From NCBI GenBank assembly GCA_002422745.1, contig DITH01000209.1:1-9213 (forward strand): a stretch of DNA of 9,213 nucleotides, in the 5' to 3' direction. Shown here piece after piece: positions 1 to 5,573 of this stretch. Every line of letters starts with the position of its first letter. The stretch's first letter is position 1. This stretch comes from Alphaproteobacteria bacterium UBA6189. Its GTDB lineage: Bacteria > Pseudomonadota > Alphaproteobacteria > Rickettsiales > UBA3002. The translations under genes were made by a program, and so were the position numbers. Below the pieces are notes generated by a model. It saw only the letters and a program-made list of their open reading frames with translations. It had not been told where the DNA came from and searched no databases.

Positions 1-86
1 ACGCGATAATTTCGAATCAGACTCTAAAGCGTAGATGCCGTTGCTGGCTGGGTCATCCGTCGAGCAGGCGGCAAACCGATCTCTGC

Positions 87-125
87 TGCCGATCCCATGT
101 GGATCAGCCTAGCGGTGGATCGGCA
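87..125. repeat. 9-bp inverted repeat in gene-free left end
   Basis: The arms TGCCGATCC (87-95) and GGATCGGCA (117-125) are perfect reverse complements around a 21-base loop. A second GGATC at 101-105 can pair with the same left arm, so two mutually exclusive hairpins are possible. No T-run follows the stem on either strand, so it does not look like an intrinsic terminator. I see no credible gene in 1-241: the short open frames there have no family resemblance or ribosome site, and one runs through the tRNA. The role of the repeat is unknown. Confidence 0.45.
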
Positions 126-241
126 AAAATGCTGGGTTGCGATAGCTTCGCTTTGGCGCGGTGGTTGCGCTGCCCTGTTACCCCATTGGGACCCACGCAG
201 CAGAGAGAACCAGCCTTTTCCCGCATAAGCCATTGTTTTTA

Positions 242-317
242 TGGTGAGCCCTGCTGGGTTCGAACCAGCGACCTACTGATTAAAAGTCAGTTGCTCTACC
301 GACTGAGCTAAGGGCCC
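242..317 (-). tRNA. tRNA-Lys (anticodon UUU)
   Basis: Read on the minus strand this is a complete 76-base tRNA with a genomically encoded CCA (242-244). The acceptor stem GGGCCCU pairs with AGGGCUC with one G-U pair. The D-arm has the usual AGCUCAGUCGGUAGAGC form. The anticodon loop CUUUUAA carries UUU and is closed by the ACUGA/UCAGU stem. The T-arm contains GGUUCGAACC. It decodes AAA and AAG as lysine. It lies 36 bases after the folK stop codon on the same strand, but has a good promoter of its own and need not depend on readthrough. No T-rich terminator is visible on its 3' side. Confidence 0.97.
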
Positions 318-328
318 TTGCACAAGCG

Positions 329-357
329 CCGATAGGGAGCGGCGCGCAGCGGGTCAA
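329..357 (-). promoter_or_regulatory. Sigma70-type promoter for tRNA-Lys
   Basis: On the minus strand a TTGACC -35 box (352-357) is followed by a 17-base GC-rich spacer and a TATCGG -10 box (329-334). The predicted start would fall a few bases before the mature tRNA 5' end at 317, giving the very short leader common for stable RNA genes. The TGA inside the -35 box is also the folK stop codon (354-356). The box and spacer matches are seen directly; activity is inferred. Confidence 0.6.
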
Positions 358-869
358 GGGTGTCTTGCCTTGCCCATGCGTTTCCTTCTGGCTGACCGGG
401 CATGAAGCTGCCGCAGGGTCCGCCCTGTCAGCGGGTCCCACCACAAGGGGGCGATCACCGCAGCGGGCCGCAGCACGAAATCCCGGTCCCGGAACTGAAG
501 GTGCGGGATGGTGAGATGCGGCCCATGCCATGCGCCGCCGTCCCATAACACGATATCGCAATCGAGCACCCTTGCGCCCCAGCTTTGCCCCCGGCGACGC
601 CCAAAGCGGGATTCCACCCTTTTCAGGGCCGCCAGCAGGGCTTCCGGTTCCAGCACGCTGTCCACAAGCACCGCACCATTGGCATAGGCACGGCGCGAAG
701 GGCCGATCGGGCGGCTGGTGATCACGGGGGCCTGGCACACCAGCCGCAAGCCTTCCTGTTCCAGCGCGCCGATCGCGGCCGCCAGCACCCCGCGCGGCCC
801 GCCATAGGCGGCATGGCGGACATTGGAGCCAAGGGCGATAAGATAGCGGTGGTTCAGATGTCCTGGCAC
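354..869 (-). CDS. folK: HPPK, 2-amino-4-hydroxy-6-hydroxymethyldihydropteridine diphosphokinase
   Basis: Cytosolic kinase that transfers pyrophosphate from ATP to 6-hydroxymethyl-7,8-dihydropterin, the step before dihydropteroate synthase in folate synthesis. The 171-residue protein has the N-terminal ALGSN motif (12-16), the GPSRR..YANGA segment (56-65), the RVLDCDIVLW motif (100-109) with the two Mg-binding aspartates D103 and D105, and the later IPH motif (121-123). Length is normal for the family. An insert after ALGSN (about residues 17-28) resembles sphingomonad versions, from memory. The start is GTG; no ATG is available before the ALGSN motif and no good ribosome site is visible. It overlaps the 3' end of the amidase gene by 16 bases, which suggests translational coupling. 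The very basic C-terminus (RSARRKRMGKARHP) runs into the tRNA-Lys promoter. Confidence 0.93.
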   Translation of the reverse strand: MPGHLNHRYLIALGSNVRHAAYGGPRGVLAAAIGALEQEGLRLVCQAPVITSRPIGPSRRAYANGAVLVDSVLEPEALLAALKRVESRFGRRRGQSWGARVLDCDIVLWDGGAWHGPHLTIPHLQFRDRDFVLRPAAVIAPLWWDPLTGRTLRQLHARSARRKRMGKARHP

Positions 870-1705
870 AGCCGGGAGTACAGTTCTGGCCGCCGGTCAC
901 GGAAGAAGCCCATCCCGGCGCGGTGGCGGGCGGCGCGCGCCAGATCGAGCGTGGCGATGAGCGTGCCCGTTTCGGCCGCGCCATATTCCGCTACAAGATC
1001 GCCCCATTCATCGCTGATGAAGCTGTGGCCATAGAAGCTTTGCGCCCCTTCCGCACCGATACGGTTGGCCGCGATCACGGGCATGCAGTTGGACACGGCA
1101 TGGCCCTGCATGGCCCGCCGCCACATGCGGCTGGTGTCAAGATCGGCATCATAGGGTTCCGTGCCGATGGCGGTGGGATAGAGCAGCAATTCCGCACCCA
1201 TCAGGGCCATGGCCCGCGCGCATTCCGGATACCATTGATCCCAGCACACCCCCACACCGATGCGCGCGCCCATCACATCCCACACCTTGAAGCCGGTGTT
1301 GCCGGGGCGGAAATAGTATTTTTCCTCATAGCCCGGCCCATCAGGGATATGGCTTTTACGGTAGGTACCCAGAATGGCCCCATCCGGCCCGATCATCGCC
1401 AGTGTGTTGTAATAATGCGGGCCGTCGCGCTCAAAAAAGCTGGTGGGGATGGCCACGCCCAGGCCCGCCGCCAGCTTCTGCATGGCCAGAACGGAGGGGT
1501 GTTCAGCCACGGGCCGGGCGAGTGCAAAAAGGGCTTCATCCTCGGTGGCACAGAAATAGGGGCCGGAAAACAATTCCGGCGGCAGGATAATCTGCGCGCC
1601 CTTCACCGCCGCTTCTTCCACCAGGGCAGAAACGGCAGCGATGTTGGTGGCTTCGTCCGCATGGCCGAGCGCAAGCTGGAGGGCAGCAACGGTGATGGTG
1701 GTCAT
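854..1705 (-). CDS. aguB: N-carbamoylputrescine amidase (nitrilase superfamily)
   Basis: Hydrolyses N-carbamoylputrescine to putrescine, CO2 and ammonia, the last step of the arginine decarboxylase/agmatine route to putrescine. The 283 residues span the whole nitrilase (carbon-nitrogen hydrolase) fold. The catalytic triad is present: E44 in LPPELF, K117 in YRKSHIPDGPGYEEKYYF and C154 in GVCWDQWYPE. The long lysine motif and the WDQWYPE extension are typical of AguB rather than of generic nitrilases. The ATG start at 1705 gives the usual N-terminus, with a GGAAG element upstream. The gene follows the methyltransferase-fold gene by 27 bases and overlaps folK by 16, so the three probably share a transcript. 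The partner agmatine deiminase (aguA) is not in this window. A related amidase activity cannot be excluded from sequence alone. Confidence 0.92.
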   Translation of the reverse strand: MTTITVAALQLALGHADEATNIAAVSALVEEAAVKGAQIILPPELFSGPYFCATEDEALFALARPVAEHPSVLAMQKLAAGLGVAIPTSFFERDGPHYYNTLAMIGPDGAILGTYRKSHIPDGPGYEEKYYFRPGNTGFKVWDVMGARIGVGVCWDQWYPECARAMALMGAELLLYPTAIGTEPYDADLDTSRMWRRAMQGHAVSNCMPVIAANRIGAEGAQSFYGHSFISDEWGDLVAEYGAAETGTLIATLDLARAARHRAGMGFFRDRRPELYSRLCQDI

Positions 1706-1732
1706 GGCGTGCGGGCTTCCGAGGGCCGTTGA

Positions 1733-2623
1733 TCAGGGGCGCTTGCGGAACAGGATGGTCATGCGGTCGCTTTCCCCGATGGCCTTATACGCTTCGCGCC
1801 CTTCATCCCCCTTGCGCAGGGCCGGCGGCAGCGCCCAGACACCGATATCGTGATCCGCGCCATCCTTGGGATTGGCGTTGATATCGGACCAGCCCACGGC
1901 CATGAAACCATGCGCTTCCAGCAAGGCCACCACATCGGATTCGCGCATGTAGCCCTTGTGCCCATCGGTGTAGGAGGCCGGGGCATCTTCCTTGGCGCGG
2001 TGCTGCACCACGCCCACATAGCCATCTTCCTTCAGCAAGGCGCGGATGGCGGCCAGTTCGCGGTGCATCATGTCGTTGCGCCACATGTTGTGCAGCGCAC
2101 GGACCAGAAGCACCCGGTCCACCGTGCCGTTCAGTTCGGCAGGCAGCGTATCGGTGTTGTAGGCCGCGATGCTGTTGGCCGGAAGGCCTGTCCATTCGGC
2201 GGCCTTGGCCGGGAAGGTTGCGGCGGTGTTGCCGAAATAGGCTTTCAACCCGTCAGGCGCGCGGGTAACATCGGAGTTGAGCGCAATGTAACGGCCATTG
2301 CCCGCAAGCAGCGGCGCAAGGATGCGCGTGTACCATCCCGCGCCCGGCATATATTCCACCACCGTCAGGCCGGGCTGAACCTGGAAAAACTCCAGCGTGG
2401 CCGCCGGGTTGCGGTAGGCATCGCGCGCGCGGTCCGCATGGCGGCGGGGATGCTCCAGCACGATCTGAAGCGCAGGATCGGAGGATGCGGCAACCGTGTG
2501 TGCCTCATGGCCATCATGCCCGCTGCCGCTCCCACTGCCACCATGATTCCCGGCCAGAACCGGAGATGCCAGTGCGGTGGTGGATGCCAGTGCGGCAAGG
2601 GCATATGTGAAAACGCAACGCAT
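1733..2623 (-). CDS. Exported class I SAM methyltransferase-fold protein
   Basis: A 296-residue protein with a clear signal peptide: a short basic start, a hydrophobic Ala/Leu core (residues 5-23) and a probable cleavage near ALASPVLAG. A Gly/Ser/His-rich linker (about 25-45) follows. From about residue 50 it has a Rossmann methyltransferase fold: motif I is VVEYMPGAGWYTRIL (88-102), then an acidic strand end (ALNSD, 114-118) and a later strand (DRVLLVRALHN, 169-179). Export would place it in the periplasm, where free S-adenosylmethionine is not expected, so a catalytic role is uncertain. Sphingomonad genomes carry proteins of this type, by my recollection. The ATG is well supported by AGGAG seven to eight bases upstream. 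It is the first gene of the run leading to aguB and folK. The substrate is unknown. Confidence 0.82.
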   Translation of the reverse strand: MRCVFTYALAALASTTALASPVLAGNHGGSGSGSGHDGHEAHTVAASSDPALQIVLEHPRRHADRARDAYRNPAATLEFFQVQPGLTVVEYMPGAGWYTRILAPLLAGNGRYIALNSDVTRAPDGLKAYFGNTAATFPAKAAEWTGLPANSIAAYNTDTLPAELNGTVDRVLLVRALHNMWRNDMMHRELAAIRALLKEDGYVGVVQHRAKEDAPASYTDGHKGYMRESDVVALLEAHGFMAVGWSDINANPKDGADHDIGVWALPPALRKGDEGREAYKAIGESDRMTILFRKRP

Positions 2624-2650
2624 GATCCGGTCTCCTGAAGATGTGATTAC

Positions 2651-2678
2651 ACTCTATGGCCCCCGCGCCAGATGACAA
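2651..2678 (-). promoter_or_regulatory. Predicted promoter for the methyltransferase-aguB-folK run
   Basis: On the minus strand TTGTCA (2673-2678, one mismatch to consensus) is followed by a 16-base GC-rich spacer and TAGAGT (2651-2656, four of six matches). The leader would be about 20 bases, ending in the good AGGAG ribosome site before the ATG at 2623. The -35 box lies on the same bases as that of the divergent msrA promoter. Confidence 0.4.
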
Positions 2679-2700
2679 GCGGCCCTGTGCATCCTATCTT
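2672..2700 (+). promoter_or_regulatory. Predicted promoter for msrA
   Basis: ATGACA (2672-2677, five of six matches) and TATCTT (2695-2700, four of six) are separated by exactly 17 bases. Transcription would begin near 2707, leaving a leader of about 20 bases that contains AGGAG at 2716-2720, six bases before the msrA ATG. Predicted by eye only. Confidence 0.5.
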
Positions 2701-2726
2701 GTAGGCATGACGGACAGGAGACAGGT

Positions 2727-3260
2727 ATGAGCGGCGCACAAACGGCAATCTTCGCGGGCGGGTGCTTCTGGTGCACGGAGGCCGTGTTCAACGATGTCAT
2801 CGGCGTCCACCAGGTGGAAAGCGGCTATATCGGCGGCGAAACCCCGCATCCCACCTATGAACAGGTGTGCAGCGGCGGCACCGGCCATGCCGAAGCGATC
2901 CGCATCACCTTCGACCCGGCGGTCATCAGTTATGCCGACCTGCTCGACATCTTCTTTGCGACGCATAATCCGACGACGCTGAATCGGCGGGGCAATGATG
3001 TCGGGACCCAATATCGCTCCGCCATCTTCCCCCATTCGCCGGAACAGGCGGAACAGGCGCGCGCCGCCATCGACCGCGCGCAGGGCGATCAGACCGACCC
3101 GATCGTTACCACGATCGAGGATGACGCGCCCTGGTATCCGGCCGAGGATTATCACCAGAAATACTATCAGAAGAACAAGCTGCGCTATAACGCCTACAAA
3201 TATGGTTCCGGCCGTGTCGATCGACTCGGCGAGCTGTGGGGCGACGAAAACAATAAGTGA
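2727..3260 (+). CDS. msrA: Peptide-methionine (S)-S-oxide reductase MsrA
   Basis: Reduces the S-epimer of methionine sulfoxide in proteins and free methionine, repairing oxidative damage with electrons normally from thioredoxin. The 177-residue cytosolic protein begins almost directly with the active-site motif GGCFWCTE; C13 is the catalytic cysteine, followed by C16. Other family landmarks are [11 protein letters not shown] (47-57, with E56), the [11 protein letters not shown] segment (91-101, D91 and Y96) and the [12 protein letters not shown] segment (136-147). There is no cysteine in the C-terminal tail (after residue 48), where E. coli MsrA has its resolving cysteines; C16 might serve, or an external thiol. 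The ATG at 2727 follows AGGAG at ideal spacing. It is a single gene, divergent from the methyltransferase run and convergent with the glycine-zipper gene, with 32 bases between stops and no visible terminator. Confidence 0.97.
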   Translation: MSGAQTAIFAGGCFWCTEAVFNDVIGVHQVESGYIGGETPHPTYEQVCSGGTGHAEAIRITFDPAVISYADLLDIFFATHNPTTLNRRGNDVGTQYRSAIFPHSPEQAEQARAAIDRAQGDQTDPIVTTIEDDAPWYPAEDYHQKYYQKNKLRYNAYKYGSGRVDRLGELWGDENNK

Positions 3261-3292
3261 CAACCCAAGGCAACGACGCAAATTGAGTTAGA

Positions 3293-3679
3293 TTACCGAC
3301 AGGTAGCGTTTCGCGTCGGCATATATTGGTTGCCCAGATACGCCCCCGCGGCAGCCCCGCCGACTGTAGCGACCGTTTTGCCGGAGCCCGAGCCGAACTG
3401 ATTGCCAATCACCCCGCCGCCAACGGCGCCTGTCACCGTACCGACGATATTTTTATCGTCGCACGCTGGTGCTTGCTGCACGACAACCGGCTGGTTAGTC
3501 GCCGCATATTGCGGCGCGCTGGTGGCCGGTTTGGCTGCCTGGGCCTGCTGCCGCACTGGTGCTGGCGACTCGTCCCCCATGCGCTGCTGAGTAACATACG
3601 CGGCAATGCCCGCGGTCGCTACCAGTGCGACGGCAATGCCCGCTACAAGGGCAAGAGTTTTCTTTTGGGTCGGCTGCAT
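3293..3679 (-). CDS. Membrane-anchored glycine-zipper (2TM) protein
   Basis: A 128-residue protein with a basic N-terminus (QKK), one hydrophobic segment at about 9-29, a Gln/Ala/Pro-rich spacer (35-72), and a glycine-zipper block at 78-117 (IVGTVTGAVGGGVIGNQFG, then a second GxxxG-rich helix ending AGAYLGNQYM). This resembles the glycine-zipper 2TM domain seen in SlyB/RcsF-neighbour and Xanthomonas envelope proteins, thought to insert in or associate with membranes; a specific function is not known. It ends soon after the zipper, whereas many relatives carry a further domain. C73 and C127 flank the zipper and could form a disulfide if exported. The ATG at 3679 has GAGGAG six bases upstream. 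It lies 88 bases after the bactofilin stop on the same strand and may have its own promoter, which I could not identify. Confidence 0.8.
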   Translation of the reverse strand: MQPTQKKTLALVAGIAVALVATAGIAAYVTQQRMGDESPAPVRQQAQAAKPATSAPQYAATNQPVVVQQAPACDDKNIVGTVTGAVGGGVIGNQFGSGSGKTVATVGGAAAGAYLGNQYMPTRNATCR

Positions 3680-3710
3680 AGCATTCTCCTCGAGTGAGTA
3701 GACGAGATGC

Positions 3711-3724
3711 TACGCTAGCGCGTA
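3711..3724. repeat. Small inverted repeat before the glycine-zipper gene
   Basis: TACGC (3711-3715) and GCGTA (3720-3724) form a perfect five-base stem around TAGC, about 32 bases before the start codon at 3679. It is too short and lacks a T-run for a convincing bactofilin terminator. It could be an operator or leader hairpin. Confidence 0.25.
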
Positions 3725-3767
3725 TCAGGAAGGGACGGGGAAAGAGTGGCCGGATATCAAGGCGTGA

Positions 3768-4298
3768 TTAACGCACCAGGCGTAGATTCTCGAGGATTCT
3801 GACTTCTTCCTCGCTGCTGAGCTCCACGATATCCTCGTCGAACTGCAGCTTGGAGGCGCTGCTCAGCATGGAGGGGCTGACATTGCCCTCCTCGTCGAGA
3901 AACACTTTATCGGTGCGCTTGAATTTGCCATCCACGAACGCGCCGTCCTCAATCGACAGCGACTCATGCATGATGGTGCCGACCACTTTGGCCGAGCTGT
4001 AAAGCATCACGGCTTTGGCCTTAATAGTGCCTTCGATCGTGCCATACACATGCACGATCTCGGCCGAAATATCGCCATGCACCCGACCATTGGGGCGGAT
4101 CGACGCGGTGTGGCAACGCACGTTACCATCGATTTTACCGTCGATATCGAGCACGCCATCGGAAATGATGTTGCCCAGAACGTTCAAATCCGCCGCGATA
4201 ACCGACGGTGTCATGCCTTTTTTGCCAAGCACGGTGGTGGGCGTCGAACGCGGCGTGGCGGGCGGAGACGGGGTGCGACCGGATGATTTACCGAACAT
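3768..4298 (-). CDS. Bactofilin (polymer-forming cytoskeletal protein)
   Basis: Bactofilins self-assemble without nucleotides into filaments at the inner face of the membrane and localise cell-wall enzymes. The 176-residue protein has a Ser/Thr/Pro-rich N-terminal tail (5-22), then the beta-helical bactofilin (DUF583) core at about 32-127. The core is built of short hydrophobic rungs such as NIISDGVLDIDGKIDGNV, GRVHGDIS, VYGTIEGTIKAKAVML and AKVVGTIMHESLSIEDGAFVDG. An acidic C-terminal tail (about 132-170, EDIVELSSEEE) follows. The ATG at 4298 lies inside the end of the M23 peptidase gene, an 11-base overlap, with only a weak CAGG upstream, so translation is probably coupled. Pairing of a bactofilin with an M23 peptidase gene is a recurrent arrangement and supports a role in positioning that peptidase. 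Confidence 0.92.
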   Translation of the reverse strand: MFGKSSGRTPSPPATPRSTPTTVLGKKGMTPSVIAADLNVLGNIISDGVLDIDGKIDGNVRCHTASIRPNGRVHGDISAEIVHVYGTIEGTIKAKAVMLYSSAKVVGTIMHESLSIEDGAFVDGKFKRTDKVFLDEEGNVSPSMLSSASKLQFDEDIVELSSEEEVRILENLRLVR

Positions 4299-5502
4299 GG
4301 GTGCCTGCTTTCAGGAAATTGCTTGGGTTGAGCGGACTGTTATTATACCGCACTTCATAGTGCAGGTGATTGCCGGTCGAACGCCCGGTCGAACCTTGAA
4401 CAGCGATGACATCGCCTTTTTTCACGGTCTGACCGTTCTTGACCAGAATTTTGCTGAGATGGCCGTACCGGGTAACGAAACCAAGCCCATGATCGACATC
4501 GACCGTATTACCATACGCGCCTTTCCAGCCGGTGAAGGTCACTTTACCGTCGCTGGTAGCCTTGATACGCGTGCCGGCAGGGCCCGCCAGGTCCATACCG
4601 CTATGGTATGCCAGCCGACCACGGAACGGATCGATGCGGGTGCCGAAACCGCTGGTTTTGCGGTAGCTGATACTGGCCATCGGGTTGGAAAGCGGCATGG
4701 TGTTGACCACTTCGGTCAAGGTCATCAGGCGTTTGAGGTTAAAATAAAGCTCGGTTTCCTTGTCCTGCAGGATGGAGCTACGCACTGGCTCGAACGGGCC
4801 ACCCTGGCCATTGGCGATACGGCCATATTTCTCGTGCCGTGCTTCGTCCTGCTTGCGTTTAATCTCGGCCTTTTTCACTAGAGCCGCGGTCTGTAAGCCG
4901 GTGGCGGCAATCACTTGCTCCAGCTCGGCAATCTTGCCGCCGGTGGTCGAGCGAATGTCAGCGATCATCTGGTCGTGGGTGGATTGCAGCTCTTTCACCC
5001 GGTTCTCCAGGTAATCGATACGGGCGAATACGGCGTTGTATTTCTCGGCAGCGCTTTCCTCGGCCAGTCCCGCGGCAAAATCCTGGCCGACGGCGTTTTC
5101 TTCCTGGGCATATTGCTCGGTTACCATTTTGGCGAAATCGCCCAATTTGCCCTTACCGCCTTTGCCTTCTTCCTCGGCGAGTTTCATCAGGTCGCGCTTC
5201 AGCAGCGAGAACTCGGCTTCCACCTTGGCGTTTTGCTCGGTGGTGGTGGCGATTTTACGGTCTTTCTCGACCAGCACATGCTGCGCGGCCATGTAGGAGC
5301 CGCTGGAGTATGAGGCCCAGCCCACCACGGCCATGACGCCGAGCATGGCGAAAAGCTGCGCCCCGATCGCAAACGGTACGTGCTGGGTTTTATGTTCCGA
5401 GATGATAATGATGCTGCGCTTGCAAAACAGGCGGCCAAACAGGCTTCCCCACCATTTCCCGATTCGAGATTTGGGCTTCCTGCCCGTCGACTGTAGTGCC
5501 AT
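4288..5502 (-). CDS. Membrane-anchored M23 family peptidoglycan endopeptidase
   Basis: A 404-residue single-pass inner-membrane protein: a basic cytoplasmic segment (1-40), one transmembrane helix (about 43-64), a long coiled-coil region (about 75-225) interrupted by a Gly/Lys stretch (KGGKGKLG, 114-121), and a C-terminal LytM/M23 domain (about 280-398). The metal and catalytic residues are all present: H300 and D304 in YHSGMD, H348 in RYGHLS, and H379/H381 in GNHLHYEVR. M23 enzymes cut peptide cross-bridges in peptidoglycan; an intact site argues for an active enzyme rather than an EnvC-like activator. The ATG at 5502 has only a distant AAGGG upstream. It starts 71 bases after rsmB and overlaps the bactofilin gene. 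The bactofilin probably contacts its cytoplasmic tail, by analogy with known pairs. Confidence 0.93.
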   Translation of the reverse strand: MALQSTGRKPKSRIGKWWGSLFGRLFCKRSIIIISEHKTQHVPFAIGAQLFAMLGVMAVVGWASYSSGSYMAAQHVLVEKDRKIATTTEQNAKVEAEFSLLKRDLMKLAEEEGKGGKGKLGDFAKMVTEQYAQEENAVGQDFAAGLAEESAAEKYNAVFARIDYLENRVKELQSTHDQMIADIRSTTGGKIAELEQVIAATGLQTAALVKKAEIKRKQDEARHEKYGRIANGQGGPFEPVRSSILQDKETELYFNLKRLMTLTEVVNTMPLSNPMASISYRKTSGFGTRIDPFRGRLAYHSGMDLAGPAGTRIKATSDGKVTFTGWKGAYGNTVDVDHGLGFVTRYGHLSKILVKNGQTVKKGDVIAVQGSTGRSTGNHLHYEVRYNNSPLNPSNFLKAGTHVR

Positions 5503-5539
5503 ATGCTTTCGAACCCTTATTAATCCCTTGATTCACCAG

Positions 5540-5555
5540 GTAATTTTTCAATTAC
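5540..5555 (-). repeat. Small stem-loop between rsmB and the M23 gene
   Basis: On the minus strand GTAATT and AATTAC form a perfect six-base stem closed by a GAAA tetraloop, in the 71-base gap after the rsmB stop. The stem is AT-rich and is not followed by a T-run, so it is a poor terminator; it could be a processing or stability element within a shared transcript. Confidence 0.35.
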
Positions 5556-5573
5556 AGACAGCTGACGGTCGTG

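Noticed and set aside
242..317. tRNA-Lys as an integration site for a mobile element
   Set aside because: No integrase gene and no second copy of the tRNA 3' end were seen in the window.
280..984. 234-codon minus-strand frame overlapping folK in another phase
   Set aside because: It runs into the tRNA-Lys gene, is Pro/Arg/Cys-rich without family resemblance, and folK in the other frame has all HPPK motifs.
923..1732. Long open frame on the plus strand opposite aguB
   Set aside because: It lies antisense to a gene with an intact catalytic triad, shows no family features, and is the usual by-product of high GC content.
1850..2638. 262-codon plus-strand open frame opposite the methyltransferase-fold gene
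   Set aside because: It is antisense to a gene with signal peptide, motif I and a strong ribosome site. Its His/Gly/Arg-rich product looks like a GC artefact.
3261..3292. Intrinsic terminator between msrA and the glycine-zipper gene
   Set aside because: No GC-rich stem followed by a T-run was found on either strand in this 32-base gap.
4015..4881. 288-codon plus-strand open frame opposite the bactofilin and M23 genes
   Set aside because: It spans the ends of two clearly conserved genes on the other strand and has no domain-like segments or ribosome site.
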